This document shows positions 43,200 to 52,165 of a DNA stretch of 64,000 nucleotides, piece by piece. The position numbers were made by a program, and so were the translations under genes. The stretch comes from Persicitalea sp963803495 (GTDB lineage: Bacteria; Bacteroidota; Bacteroidia; Cytophagales; Spirosomataceae), in contig CAWDMP010000001.1 of the NCBI GenBank assembly GCA_963803495.1, positions 186,001 through 250,000 on the forward strand, given 5' to 3'. The notes under the pieces were generated by a model. That model was not told the origin of the DNA. It saw nothing but the letters and a program-made list of their open reading frames with translations, and did not search any database. How positions within the stretch are numbered: position 1 is the first letter of the stretch; each line of letters begins with the position of its first letter.

Positions 43200-44921
43200 T
43201 TGACAATTTTGAATAAGGCTTTTTTTGTACTCGATCAAGTGATTTACAAGCAAGGAACATCGCTACCTGCCAAATACGCAACATGGTTTTTTATCCTGCT
43301 GCCTATTTTGCTACTAATCTCAACGGTCTATTATTTCTCAGAAGATCTATTTTTTGCCGATGACTTTCACCTGCTGAAAACCATCGTTTGGTCTCAGGAG
43401 ACAGACGCTTACGCCGAAAAATTTGTACTCTTCACCCAGCAGCACAACGAACACCGCATCGTGGTGCCCCGCCTCATCACCTGGCTCGACTACCAGCTGC
43501 AGGGCCACATCGACTGGCCGGTACTCATGTTACTCGGCAACCTAGTGTGGTGCGGCATCCTGTATTTCTTATGGACTGCCTTCCGAAGTTTGAAATATCC
43601 CTTCTGGTACTTCCTGCCCATACCCTGGCTGCTTTTTCAACCCGCCTACTACGACAACTACACCTGGACGATCAGCGTACTTCAGCAGTCGGTCATCGTG
43701 TTCCTTTTGACCTGGCTGGTCCATGCTTTCGTCAAGCGAAGGGTCGGACTCGCGATGTTCATCGTGCTCCTAGGAACCTTCACGCATGGCAACGGCATAT
43801 TCGGATTCGGCATCGGCCTGGTATTCCTGGTGCTGTACCGTGAGTGGCGGTGGCTGATCCTGTGGCTGGCGCTGGCAGCGGTGGTGGCGGCGGTATACTT
43901 TTACGGGTTTCAGAAAGGACAGAACGCCGATTTTCTGCAAAGTCTTTCGAATCCAGGCCGTTTGATCGCCTACTTCCTGGCTTTTTTCGGGGCTATCACC
44001 CAGATTGTCGTGCTGGCCGACTGGCCCTCGGTAATTTGGGGTGGGGTACTAGTTCTGTCGATCGGCGGTGCCATTTGTATCTGGCTTTACCTGAATTGGG
44101 ACAGAATCGCGACGACGGGCTATTTCGAGCGAATGCTGCTGGGCAATTTTCTCTTCCTGGCTGTTACGGCACTCCTGGTATCCGTCTCCAGAAGCTGGGG
44201 TGCCCAGGACCTTTTCATGCCCCCCAGGTACGCCCACTACTCGCCCTACCTCACCTCTTGGTTTTATTTGCTCAGTCTTTCGGTGCTCTATAAGAACAGT
44301 GGCCTGATTCGAGCGTGGGCCGGTACCTGGACGGCGGGCGCGGTGGTGGTCTGCGCTATGTCTTACTTCCATTATTTACCCAACGTGGCCAACCGCCGGG
44401 ACTGGCTTATAGCCGACGCGGCCAACTGGCATACGCACTCGACCTTTGTCCAATACCCTCCCTCCTTCAACCGCAATATAAAGGAAGTGTACCGCTCCGC
44501 CGTGCAGCGAGGCATTTGCCGGTCTGAGCCCGTTTTACCGTCCACCCTTGGGAAAGCACGTGTCGATACCTCAATTTCTCTGAATTTTCGCAGCACCGAG
44601 ATGGTGACGCAGGAGGTCGAGCGCACGATCCGGGAGTCTATGCTGAGCATTAGCTGCCGGGGGTACGGCGGTCCCACGCCTTTGCTGGCCATGGTGCCGG
44701 AGCAGGGTGCGCCTGTCTGGCTGCCGTTCATGCGGCCGCGCAATGCCTATCGAGCGATGCTGCTTGGAAAAGGGCTTTTTGGGCCCGAAATGGAAGCACA
44801 GGCACTGCTCGAAAACCTTCCGGCCGGGAGGTATCGGCTGGCGCTTTTCACTCCTGATAAAGTTACATACACGCGCTACCGAATCGTGATCGACGCCTCA
44901 CACGCCTACCGGATTTTTTAG
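43200..44921 (+). CDS. Multispan membrane protein, GT-C-like layout, function unknown
   Basis: A 573-residue protein beginning with TTG (no ATG in frame before the first helix). About eleven membrane helices lie between residues 28 and 400, followed by a soluble C-terminal domain of about 170 residues. The first outside loop carries FFADDFHLLKTIVW and then QQHNEHRIVVPRLITW: an acidic pair after the first helix is the hallmark of GT-C glycosyltransferases that use lipid-linked sugars. I see this only as a resemblance. The C-terminal domain has ISLNFRSTEMV and ENLPAGRYRLALFTPDKV. The gene is isolated between a hypothetical and gyrB. Confidence 0.75.
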   Translation: MTILNKAFFVLDQVIYKQGTSLPAKYATWFFILLPILLLISTVYYFSEDLFFADDFHLLKTIVWSQETDAYAEKFVLFTQQHNEHRIVVPRLITWLDYQLQGHIDWPVLMLLGNLVWCGILYFLWTAFRSLKYPFWYFLPIPWLLFQPAYYDNYTWTISVLQQSVIVFLLTWLVHAFVKRRVGLAMFIVLLGTFTHGNGIFGFGIGLVFLVLYREWRWLILWLALAAVVAAVYFYGFQKGQNADFLQSLSNPGRLIAYFLAFFGAITQIVVLADWPSVIWGGVLVLSIGGAICIWLYLNWDRIATTGYFERMLLGNFLFLAVTALLVSVSRSWGAQDLFMPPRYAHYSPYLTSWFYLLSLSVLYKNSGLIRAWAGTWTAGAVVVCAMSYFHYLPNVANRRDWLIADAANWHTHSTFVQYPPSFNRNIKEVYRSAVQRGICRSEPVLPSTLGKARVDTSISLNFRSTEMVTQEVERTIRESMLSISCRGYGGPTPLLAMVPEQGAPVWLPFMRPRNAYRAMLLGKGLFGPEMEAQALLENLPAGRYRLALFTPDKVTYTRYRIVIDASHAYRIF

Positions 44922-45103
44922 ATGGACAAGGGCTTGTTTACCGTTTCGATTCAAGCAGAAATCTGACTTTGTCGACTACTTGGATCGAGGCTGAGTTAGA
45001 CGGGTAGCGTCCTTTAATTCTCATCTTTTATCCCACGCTATAAAACGTAGCAGGAAAGCCCTTCAATAGCCAAGCAAGGCTAGGCGAATCGGGGAAAAAA
45101 GCG

Positions 45104-45111
45104 TATCTTTA
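45104..45111 (+). promoter_or_regulatory. Possible -7 element of gyrB
   Basis: TATCTTTA differs from TAnnTTTG at the last base. It lies about 58 bases before the gyrB ATG. No good -33 element was seen. Confidence 0.3.
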
Positions 45112-45168
45112 CCCGTTAATAAAACCTGCATTGGCGGGCACCGATTTTAGTAGTGTAAAACAAAATTT

Positions 45169-47124
45169 ATGGCAAACGAAGCAACGCTGGAATTAAGTAA
45201 TTATGGAGCCGAAAATATTCAGGTACTCGAAGGCCTGGAAGCCGTGCGGAAACGCCCGGCGATGTACATTGGCGATACCGGATTTAAAGGACTCCACCAC
45301 CTGATATGGGAAGTGGTAGACAACTCCATCGACGAAGCGATGGCGGGCTACTGTGACACGATCAATGTGGTGATCAAGGAAGGAAACTCAATCTATGTAA
45401 GTGATAATGGCCGCGGTATTCCCACGGGCATTCATACCAAAGAAAAAAGATCAGCCCTCGAAGTCGTGATGACGGTGTTGCACGCGGGGGGTAAGTTCGA
45501 CAAAGACACCTACAAAGTGTCCGGTGGCCTGCACGGCGTGGGCGTTTCCTGCGTCAACGCCCTGTCCATCGACTTGCGCGCTGAGGTACACCGCGAGGGA
45601 AAAGTGTTTGAGCAAGAGTACTCCAAAGGCATTCCGTTGTACCCGGTCCGGGAAATCGGCGAGGCCTCCGACACGGGTACGCAGATATTCTTCAAGCCCG
45701 ACGACAGTATATTCACCGTCACCGAATACAAGTACGAGACCGTCGCCAACCGGATGCGCGAGCTTTCGTTCTTGAACAAAGGCCTGCGCCTCACCCTGAC
45801 CGACGAGCGTGAGCTTGACGACGACGGCAAGCCATTGTACGAGGAATTTTTCTCCGAGGGCGGCCTGGTCGAGTTTGTTACCTACCTCGACAGTACCCGG
45901 CATCCGTTGATTCCTGAACCTATCCACATGGATAGCGACAAGGGTGCGGTACCCGTGGAAGTGTCGATGATGTACAACACATCGTACAGCGAAAACGTCG
46001 TCTCGTACGTTAATAACATCAATACCATCGAGGGCGGTACGCACGTGTCGGGCTTCCGGGCGGCGCTGACCCGTACTTTGAAAAGCTACGCCGACAAATC
46101 GGGTATCCTTGCCAAGGAGAAGGTAGAAGTAAGCGGTGACGATTTCCGGGAAGGCCTGACGGCGGTCATCTCCGTGAAAGTGCAGGAGCCGCAGTTTGAA
46201 GGGCAGACCAAGACAAAGCTGGGTAACTCCGACGTCACCGGTGCCGTGAGCCAGGTGGTATCCGAGATGCTTGACAACTACCTCAACGAACACCCCAAGG
46301 AGGCGCGCGTTATCGTGGACAAAGTGGTATTGGCCGCCAAAGCCCGCATCGCTGCCCGCAAGGCGCGCGAGATGGTACAGCGCAAAAACATCCTGACCGG
46401 TACCGGACTGCCCGGTAAGCTGGCCGACTGCTCCGAGACCGATCCTGAAGCATGCGAACTCTACTTGGTGGAGGGTGACTCGGCGGGTGGTACCGCCAAG
46501 CAGGGACGAAACCGGGCCTTCCAGGCCATTCTGCCCCTGCGTGGTAAGATCCTGAACGTCGAGAAGGCGCAGGAGTACCGGATTTATGAAAATGAAGAGA
46601 TCAAGAACATGTTCACGGCGATGGGCGTGCAAATCGGGATGGTGGACGACGAGCGGGCGCTCAACATCGAGAAGTTGCGCTACCACAAGATCATCATCAT
46701 GACCGACGCCGACATCGACGGTAGTCACATCCGTACGCTGATCCTGACGTTCTTCTTTCGGTACATGAAGGTACTCATTGAAAACGGCTACATCTACATC
46801 GCTCAGCCCCCGCTCTATCTGATCAAAAAGGGTAAGGAAGAGCGCTATTGCTGGGACGAAGCGCAGCGCGAGGCTGCCGTACAAGAGCTCGCCAATGGCC
46901 GGGAGGAATCGGTCAATACACAGCGCTACAAAGGATTGGGAGAAATGAACGCCGAGCAACTCTGGCAAACTACCATGAACCCTGAGAACCGTAGCCTGAA
47001 GCAGGTCAACATCGAGTCCGCCGCCGAGGCCGACCATTTGTTCTCCATGCTGATGGGCGACGAAGTAGCCCCGCGCCGCGAGTTCATCGAGAAAAACGCT
47101 AAATACGCCCGTGTGGATGTGTAG
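45169..47124 (+). CDS. gyrB: DNA gyrase subunit B
   Basis: A complete 651-residue GyrB, the ATPase subunit of gyrase. GHKL ATPase motifs: LEAVRKRPAMYIGDTG, EVVDNSIDEAMAGYCD, DNGRGIPTG and SGGLHGVGVSCVNAL. The TOPRIM domain has LVEGDSAGGTAKQGRNR and MTDADIDGSHIRTLIL, and the C-terminus QRYKGLGEMNAEQLWQTTM is intact. The length is that of short GyrB proteins without the long insert of enterobacteria. It stands as a single-gene unit, closed by a strong terminator. Confidence 0.98.
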   Translation: MANEATLELSNYGAENIQVLEGLEAVRKRPAMYIGDTGFKGLHHLIWEVVDNSIDEAMAGYCDTINVVIKEGNSIYVSDNGRGIPTGIHTKEKRSALEVVMTVLHAGGKFDKDTYKVSGGLHGVGVSCVNALSIDLRAEVHREGKVFEQEYSKGIPLYPVREIGEASDTGTQIFFKPDDSIFTVTEYKYETVANRMRELSFLNKGLRLTLTDERELDDDGKPLYEEFFSEGGLVEFVTYLDSTRHPLIPEPIHMDSDKGAVPVEVSMMYNTSYSENVVSYVNNINTIEGGTHVSGFRAALTRTLKSYADKSGILAKEKVEVSGDDFREGLTAVISVKVQEPQFEGQTKTKLGNSDVTGAVSQVVSEMLDNYLNEHPKEARVIVDKVVLAAKARIAARKAREMVQRKNILTGTGLPGKLADCSETDPEACELYLVEGDSAGGTAKQGRNRAFQAILPLRGKILNVEKAQEYRIYENEEIKNMFTAMGVQIGMVDDERALNIEKLRYHKIIIMTDADIDGSHIRTLILTFFFRYMKVLIENGYIYIAQPPLYLIKKGKEERYCWDEAQREAAVQELANGREESVNTQRYKGLGEMNAEQLWQTTMNPENRSLKQVNIESAAEADHLFSMLMGDEVAPRREFIEKNAKYARVDV

Positions 47125-47175
47125 AAGCTAAGGCATATTGCGGCCGCCTTCGTGGCGGTCAATCGTAACCAATAC

Positions 47176-47208
47176 GTGGCTGACTGTAATTGGTCAGCCA
47201 CTTTTTTT
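47176..47208 (+). terminator. Rho-independent terminator after gyrB
   Basis: A perfect 9-bp stem (GTGGCTGAC at 47176-47184 with GTCAGCCAC at 47193-47201), an 8-base loop and seven T (47202-47208) follow the gyrB stop by about 50 bases. Confidence 0.9.
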
Positions 47209-47326
47209 GGGTGGGGGGAAGGTAAAGATTCCAGTTTTATTCCCACCTGCCTATCCATAACCAATGTATATTCCTGGACGGGTTTGCATTGACGACAGAC
47301 TATTAGCCATCAGGAAACCAGATATT

Positions 47327-49630
47327 ATGTCCAAAGAATCAACTACCCAGGATAAAAAAGGAACGCTCTCAAACCTGCTGTCTTTTTTCAGTGACAAAAA
47401 CGAAAACCCCGAGGAGGGTAAATTCTTGCGATCGGGTGACAAGGCGGCTAACGAACTGATCGAGCAAAGTGACTTCATCAGCCGGGATCTGAGCTGGTTG
47501 AAGTTCAACGAACGCGTACTTGACCAGGCAAAGGAGAAGGAACGCTCGGTATTCGACCGCTTGAAGTTCCTGGCCATCACGGCCTCTAATCTCGACGAAT
47601 TCTTCTCGATTCGGATCGGCAGCCTCTACAACTACCTCGACTACGGGAAAGAGCGCGTCGACTACTCGGGCATGCGGGAGGTACCTTTCCGCAAAATGCT
47701 GCTGCGCTCGCTGCAGCAATTCGTCGCGGAGCAGAATCGGGTATACAACGAGGAACTTTTACCGCTGCTGCACGACCACCGTAGCTCGATCGCGCACATG
47801 GAGGATCTGGACGCATCGGAGCAGGAAAAGGTGTCGGGGTACTTCGACCGGACGATCTACCCCATGCTGACACCCATGCTCTATGACTACACGCACGTAT
47901 TTCCGGTGCTGCTGGCCAAGGTGCTGATTTTTGGCGTCATTACCCAGGCAGCCGGTACGACCAGTGAGGAAGACCGTAAACTGTCGTTTGTGCAGCTACC
48001 GCCCAACCTGCCCCGTTTTTATGTGATCGAGCGGGAGAACGAAATTCTGTTTGTGCCGATCGAGAGTATCGTCAGGAAGTACATCGTGAAGCTGTACCGC
48101 AATGTCGACATTGTTTCCACCAACCTGTTCAGAATTATCCGAAACGGCGATTTTTCGTTGGATGAGAACGATGACATGGAGGTGGATTTCATCGACGAGA
48201 TTAAGCAAAAAATTAAAAACCGCCGCCTGGGCCGGGTGGTGAAAGTGGAGGTGGAAACCACTACCGACCAGGACCTGCTGAGTCTGCTCAAAAAGCGCTG
48301 GGAAATCGACGACTACAATGTGTTTCCGGCGCAGGGATTGCTTGACTATACATGCTTCTGGCAACTCATCAAGCACCCCGAGTTCAAAGACCAGATCCCG
48401 CCCATGCATGTTCCGGTCCCACCGCTCAGTACCGGTCGTGAGCGGATCACCGATATTTTTGAAGTGATGCGGGAGCGTGATATTTTACTACACCACCCTT
48501 ATAACAACTTCGAACCCGTACTACAGCTACTGGAACAAGCCGCCGAAGACCCCAATGTACTCTCGATCAAGCTGACGATTTATCGGCTTGCTAAAAACTC
48601 CCGGGTAACCGAAGCCCTGCTAACCGCCGCCGAGAACGGCAAGCACGTGGCGGTGCTTTTCGAGGTGAAGGCGCGGTTTGACGAAGAAAACAATATTCAG
48701 GAAGCCCAGCGACTGCAAAAGGCAGGTTGCTTTGTTATTTATGGCATCGGACTACTAAAAACCCACACGAAGTTGTTGCTCATCGTCCGCAACGAGACCG
48801 ATAAGGTGGTGCGCTACGCCCATCTGTCGACCGGCAACTACAATGAGGATACGGCGAGGCTCTATACCGATATTGGCCTGCTGACGACGAATGAAGAGTA
48901 CACCCACGACATTTCGGAGTTTTTCAACGTCATCACGGGACACTCTTTGCCCAGCGACTACCGCAACCTGATCACTGCGCCCCGGCAAATGCGCGAGCGG
49001 ATCATCGAAATGATTCATCAGGAAGCCGAAAATGCCGCTAATGAACTACCAAGCGGGATTTGTATCAAGATCAACTCCCTCGAAGACCGCGCCGTGATCG
49101 AGGAACTTTACAAAGCCTCGCAAGCCGGGGTACCTATCGAGCTGATTGTGCGGGGCATTTGCTGCATAAGGCCCGGTCGGCCCGGATTGAGCGAAAACAT
49201 CAAAGTGCGCTCGATCGTAGGTAACCTGCTGGAGCACTCCCGCATCTACTACTTCCACAATCAGGGCGATCCGCTGGTGTACGGAGGTAGTGCCGACGTG
49301 ATGGTTCGCAGTTTTGACCGCCGAATCGAGTCCTTGTTTCTATTGGTCGACGAGCGCGTGAAGCAAGAAGCCATCCTGATGCTCGAGTACAACCTTCGCG
49401 ACAACGTAAATTCGTACGAATTGCGTCAGGATGGGGGCTACGACAAATGCTACTTACAAGAAGGCGTCGTGCCTTTCGACATCCACGCGGAGTTTTTCAA
49501 AACCAGCACCGAGGAAGTAATGGAAGCGAAGCTATTTGCAAATACTGCACCTGATGACAAACCGAAACCGCATGAAGAGACCCCACAGGAGTATCCCAAT
49601 GCGGACCCGGAACGTTGTTCTGACGACTGA
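47327..49630 (+). CDS. ppk1: Polyphosphate kinase 1
   Basis: PPK1 makes polyphosphate from ATP. I place the start at the ATG at 47327 (767 residues) because the upstream extension is unlike the family. Motifs: FISRDLSWLKFNERVLDQA, LKFLAITASNLDEFFSIRIG, HHPYNNFEPVLQLLEQA, EVKARFDEENNIQEAQRL. The autophosphorylated His is in LLKTHTKLLL, the second active-site His in NLLEHSRIYYFHNQG. About 55 residues at the N-terminus and 30 at the C-terminus are poorly conserved and charged. It follows gyrB after its terminator. Confidence 0.97.
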   Translation: MSKESTTQDKKGTLSNLLSFFSDKNENPEEGKFLRSGDKAANELIEQSDFISRDLSWLKFNERVLDQAKEKERSVFDRLKFLAITASNLDEFFSIRIGSLYNYLDYGKERVDYSGMREVPFRKMLLRSLQQFVAEQNRVYNEELLPLLHDHRSSIAHMEDLDASEQEKVSGYFDRTIYPMLTPMLYDYTHVFPVLLAKVLIFGVITQAAGTTSEEDRKLSFVQLPPNLPRFYVIERENEILFVPIESIVRKYIVKLYRNVDIVSTNLFRIIRNGDFSLDENDDMEVDFIDEIKQKIKNRRLGRVVKVEVETTTDQDLLSLLKKRWEIDDYNVFPAQGLLDYTCFWQLIKHPEFKDQIPPMHVPVPPLSTGRERITDIFEVMRERDILLHHPYNNFEPVLQLLEQAAEDPNVLSIKLTIYRLAKNSRVTEALLTAAENGKHVAVLFEVKARFDEENNIQEAQRLQKAGCFVIYGIGLLKTHTKLLLIVRNETDKVVRYAHLSTGNYNEDTARLYTDIGLLTTNEEYTHDISEFFNVITGHSLPSDYRNLITAPRQMRERIIEMIHQEAENAANELPSGICIKINSLEDRAVIEELYKASQAGVPIELIVRGICCIRPGRPGLSENIKVRSIVGNLLEHSRIYYFHNQGDPLVYGGSADVMVRSFDRRIESLFLLVDERVKQEAILMLEYNLRDNVNSYELRQDGGYDKCYLQEGVVPFDIHAEFFKTSTEEVMEAKLFANTAPDDKPKPHEETPQEYPNADPERCSDD

Positions 49631-49633
49631 TGA

Positions 49634-49969
49634 TTACTTGGCGTAGGAAGTTATTTTTTGAAGCGTTGGCTTCGCTTTACTCTTGGAGTACCAGCGAAGC
49701 ATTTCCAGCAGATAGCTTTTGGGAGGCGAACCCGCCTTATCGATATCGAGCTTGACCAGAACGTGGTAGGTGTTGCCGGCGTACTCAACCTTGATGGCAT
49801 CGGCTTCTTGCGAGGGAGGCACGATTTCGAAAAGATAGGAGGGGTAGGTACCCTTGAGCACGAGCGCAGAGGTGCTTTTTGTACCAGGAACGTAGGCCAC
49901 CATCCATCGCGCTACATTGTTGCTAGGGCTTTTGACCAGGGAGGTTCTAAGAACAGTCGAATTGTTCAT
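49634..49969 (-). CDS. Hypothetical small cytoplasmic protein
   Basis: A 111-residue protein without signal or membrane segment. It reads as mixed strand and helix: ARWMVAYVPGTKSTSALVLK, SYLFEIVPPSQEADAIKVEY, NTYHVLVKLDIDKAG, then SYLLEMLRWYSKSKAKP. The pattern hints at a stand-alone alpha/beta domain. I do not recognise it. It is convergent with ppk1 (three bases apart) and divergent from the Nif3-like gene. Confidence 0.65.
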   Translation of the reverse strand: MNNSTVLRTSLVKSPSNNVARWMVAYVPGTKSTSALVLKGTYPSYLFEIVPPSQEADAIKVEYAGNTYHVLVKLDIDKAGSPPKSYLLEMLRWYSKSKAKPTLQKITSYAK

Positions 49970-50033
49970 TTTGCAGGGTTGTTTTGTGTGTGTGTTTAAA
50001 AAGCAAGTAAATATACAATATATTATTCAATTG

Positions 50034-51182
50034 ATGGATTCAAACGACCAGAGGTCGATACGAAAAACAGTGAATAAAGTACCATCGACCCTACGCGAAC
50101 TCGTCGCACATCTGGAATCGTTGGCACCACCTGATTACCAAGAGGACTACGATAACTCAGGCCTTTTGTTGGGATGCCCCGAGGATAAAATCAAGGGGGC
50201 GCTGCTCACCCTTGATTGCACGGAAGACGTTATAGAGGAAGCGGTCCTAAAAGGCTGCAACGTGGTGGTGGCGCACCATCCGATCGTTTTTAAAGGCATG
50301 AAAAGATTCAATGGGCGCAATTACGTGGAGCGGACCATTATTAGTGCTATCCGAAACGAGGTCGCGATTTATGCCATCCATACCAATCTGGATCATGTGC
50401 TCAATGGGGTCAACCAAATGATAGCCAGTCGGTTGGGTTTGGGGAGTGTACAAATATTGGCGCCCAAAAAGCAGCTTTTGATGAAGCTGACCTACTTCGT
50501 TCCGCTGGAAGCAGCCGGACCTACGCTGGAAGTACTGCATAAGATCGGTGCCGGCGCCATCGGGCAATATTCGGAGTGTAGCTTTGCCGTCGAAGGCGAA
50601 GGTACCTTCCGGCCCGGCGCCGAATCCGATCCGCATACCGGTACCCGGGGTACGCTGGAAACGGTGGCCGAAAAGCGTATCGAAGTGGTGTTTCCGGCCC
50701 ATTTGGAACGGCAAGCTTTGCAAGCTTTGCGAGATGTTCATCCTTACGAAGAAGTCGCGTACTACTTGCAGCGAATCGAAAACGAGCATCAGGAAGTGGG
50801 CGCGGGAGCAGTGGGGGACTTGCCCGCTGCTATGGATAAGGAGCAGTTTTTGGCTCATCTCAAGAAAAGCATGGTAGCGACCGTTATTAAATTCACCCCT
50901 TCGGCCAACACCCACATCAGGCGGGTAGCGGTGTGTGGCGGCGCGGGTAGCTTTTTGCTGCCGAAGGCCCTGTCGGCCCAAGCCGATGCCTTCGTAACTT
51001 CCGACTTCAAGTACCACGAATTTTTCGATGCCGAAAACCGCATCATGATTTGCGATATAGGCCATTACGAGAGTGAAGTATTCACGAAACAGCTGCTGTA
51101 CGACCATATATCGAAAAAATTCGATAATTTTGCACTCTATTTATCAGAAACCAACACCAACCCGGTCGCCTACTATTGCTAG
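50034..51182 (+). CDS. Nif3-like dinuclear metal centre hexameric protein
   Basis: From the ATG at 50034 the protein has 382 residues. The metal ligands of the Nif3/YbgI family are visible in VVVAHHPIVFKGMKRFNG, YAIHTNLDHVLNGVNQMIA, and DAFVTSDFKYHEFFDAE plus ICDIGHYESE. An insert domain of the PII-like/CutA type (about 155-260) is present, as in the longer Bacillus YqfO type. It is followed by the zinc-ribbon gene, a pair often found together. The biochemical role is debated (GTP cyclohydrolase-like suggestions exist). Confidence 0.93.
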   Translation: MDSNDQRSIRKTVNKVPSTLRELVAHLESLAPPDYQEDYDNSGLLLGCPEDKIKGALLTLDCTEDVIEEAVLKGCNVVVAHHPIVFKGMKRFNGRNYVERTIISAIRNEVAIYAIHTNLDHVLNGVNQMIASRLGLGSVQILAPKKQLLMKLTYFVPLEAAGPTLEVLHKIGAGAIGQYSECSFAVEGEGTFRPGAESDPHTGTRGTLETVAEKRIEVVFPAHLERQALQALRDVHPYEEVAYYLQRIENEHQEVGAGAVGDLPAAMDKEQFLAHLKKSMVATVIKFTPSANTHIRRVAVCGGAGSFLLPKALSAQADAFVTSDFKYHEFFDAENRIMICDIGHYESEVFTKQLLYDHISKKFDNFALYLSETNTNPVAYYC

Positions 51183-51278
51183 GCACTGATTTGGATTAGC
51201 GATTTGAATGGTTTACGACAATCAGAAAATGCTGTTCAAATCCATTTGTCTATTAACACTTGTCCATTAAACGAATAC

Positions 51279-52031
51279 ATGGAAAACACGATCGCGCAGA
51301 AACTGGATGCCCTCCTGAAATTGCAGGAAATTGATTCACAACTCGATACCATTCTTAAGATTAGAGGTGATTTACCCGAAGAGGTGAGTGATCTGGAAGA
51401 CGAAATCGCGGGGCTCGAAACCCGGACGGCCAAATTTAAAGCCGAAATCGACAACCTCAACGGTACCGTTGATTCGCTGAAAAACGGTCAGAAGGATTCA
51501 GAGAAGCTAATCGACCGCTACAAGGAGCAGCAAATGAATGTGCGCAACAATCGGGAGTTCGACGCAATTTCGAAAGAAATCGAGTTGCAAGAGTTGGAAA
51601 TGCAATTGTCCGACAAGCGGATCAGCGAAGCCAAGGCGCGCACGCGCCTGGTAGAAGACGACCTCAGCAACACTCAGGGTATACTCAATGGCCGAAAGGA
51701 AGATCTCAAAACCAAAAAGTCGGAGTTGGATGTGATTACCAGCGAAAACCAGGAAGAAGAAAAAGCGCTCTTGACAAGTCGGGAAAAACAATCGACCAAA
51801 ATAGAGGAACGACTACTGAAGTCGTACACCAAAATCAGAAACAACTCACTCAATGGGCTTGCGGTGGTAACTGTGGGCCGCGGTGCCTGTGGTGGTTGCT
51901 TCAACGTGGTACCTCCGCAGCGTCAGGCTGATATTCGGGAGCACAAAAAAATTATCGTTTGTGAGCATTGCGGTCGGATTTTTGGCGGTGTCGATATGAC
52001 GGAGCAGATGAGCACCAGCGGCAAGCGCTAA
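51279..52031 (+). CDS. Coiled-coil zinc ribbon protein (C4-type zinc ribbon)
   Basis: From the ATG at 51279 (250 residues). The first 180 residues form a long coiled-coil hairpin beginning TIAQKLDALLKLQEIDSQLD. The C-terminal zinc ribbon has two Cys pairs, GRGACGGCFNVVPPQ and IIVCEHCGRIFGGVD. The family is widespread next to Nif3-like genes and resembles proteins thought to act on nucleic acids. A terminator follows the gene. Confidence 0.92.
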   Translation: MENTIAQKLDALLKLQEIDSQLDTILKIRGDLPEEVSDLEDEIAGLETRTAKFKAEIDNLNGTVDSLKNGQKDSEKLIDRYKEQQMNVRNNREFDAISKEIELQELEMQLSDKRISEAKARTRLVEDDLSNTQGILNGRKEDLKTKKSELDVITSENQEEEKALLTSREKQSTKIEERLLKSYTKIRNNSLNGLAVVTVGRGACGGCFNVVPPQRQADIREHKKIIVCEHCGRIFGGVDMTEQMSTSGKR

Positions 52032-52062
52032 TCGCAGGTACTATTTTTTAGATAAGCTATCG

Positions 52063-52092
52063 AAATGGCCGTTCTCAGGAGCGGCCATTTTT
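52063..52092 (+). terminator. Rho-independent terminator after the Nif3/zinc-ribbon unit
   Basis: AAATGGCCG (52063-52071) pairs with CGGCCATTT (52082-52090) around a 10-base loop and ends in a five-T run (52088-52092). It lies 32 bases after the zinc-ribbon stop. Confidence 0.85.
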
Positions 52093-52165
52093 ACTTTAAA
52101 TTATGACAAACCGGGTACTTCATCCTAACGTCCCCAATCAGCGTATATCCCGCCAAATGCACTTC

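Noticed and set aside
44922..45168. Replication origin next to gyrB
   Set aside because: No cluster of DnaA boxes, no dnaA or dnaN, and gyrB is not located at the origin in most Bacteroidota.
45451..47037. 528-codon open frame antisense to gyrB
   Set aside because: It mirrors the intact, strongly conserved gyrB frame and contains no recognisable domain. Long antisense frames are usual in GC-rich coding DNA.
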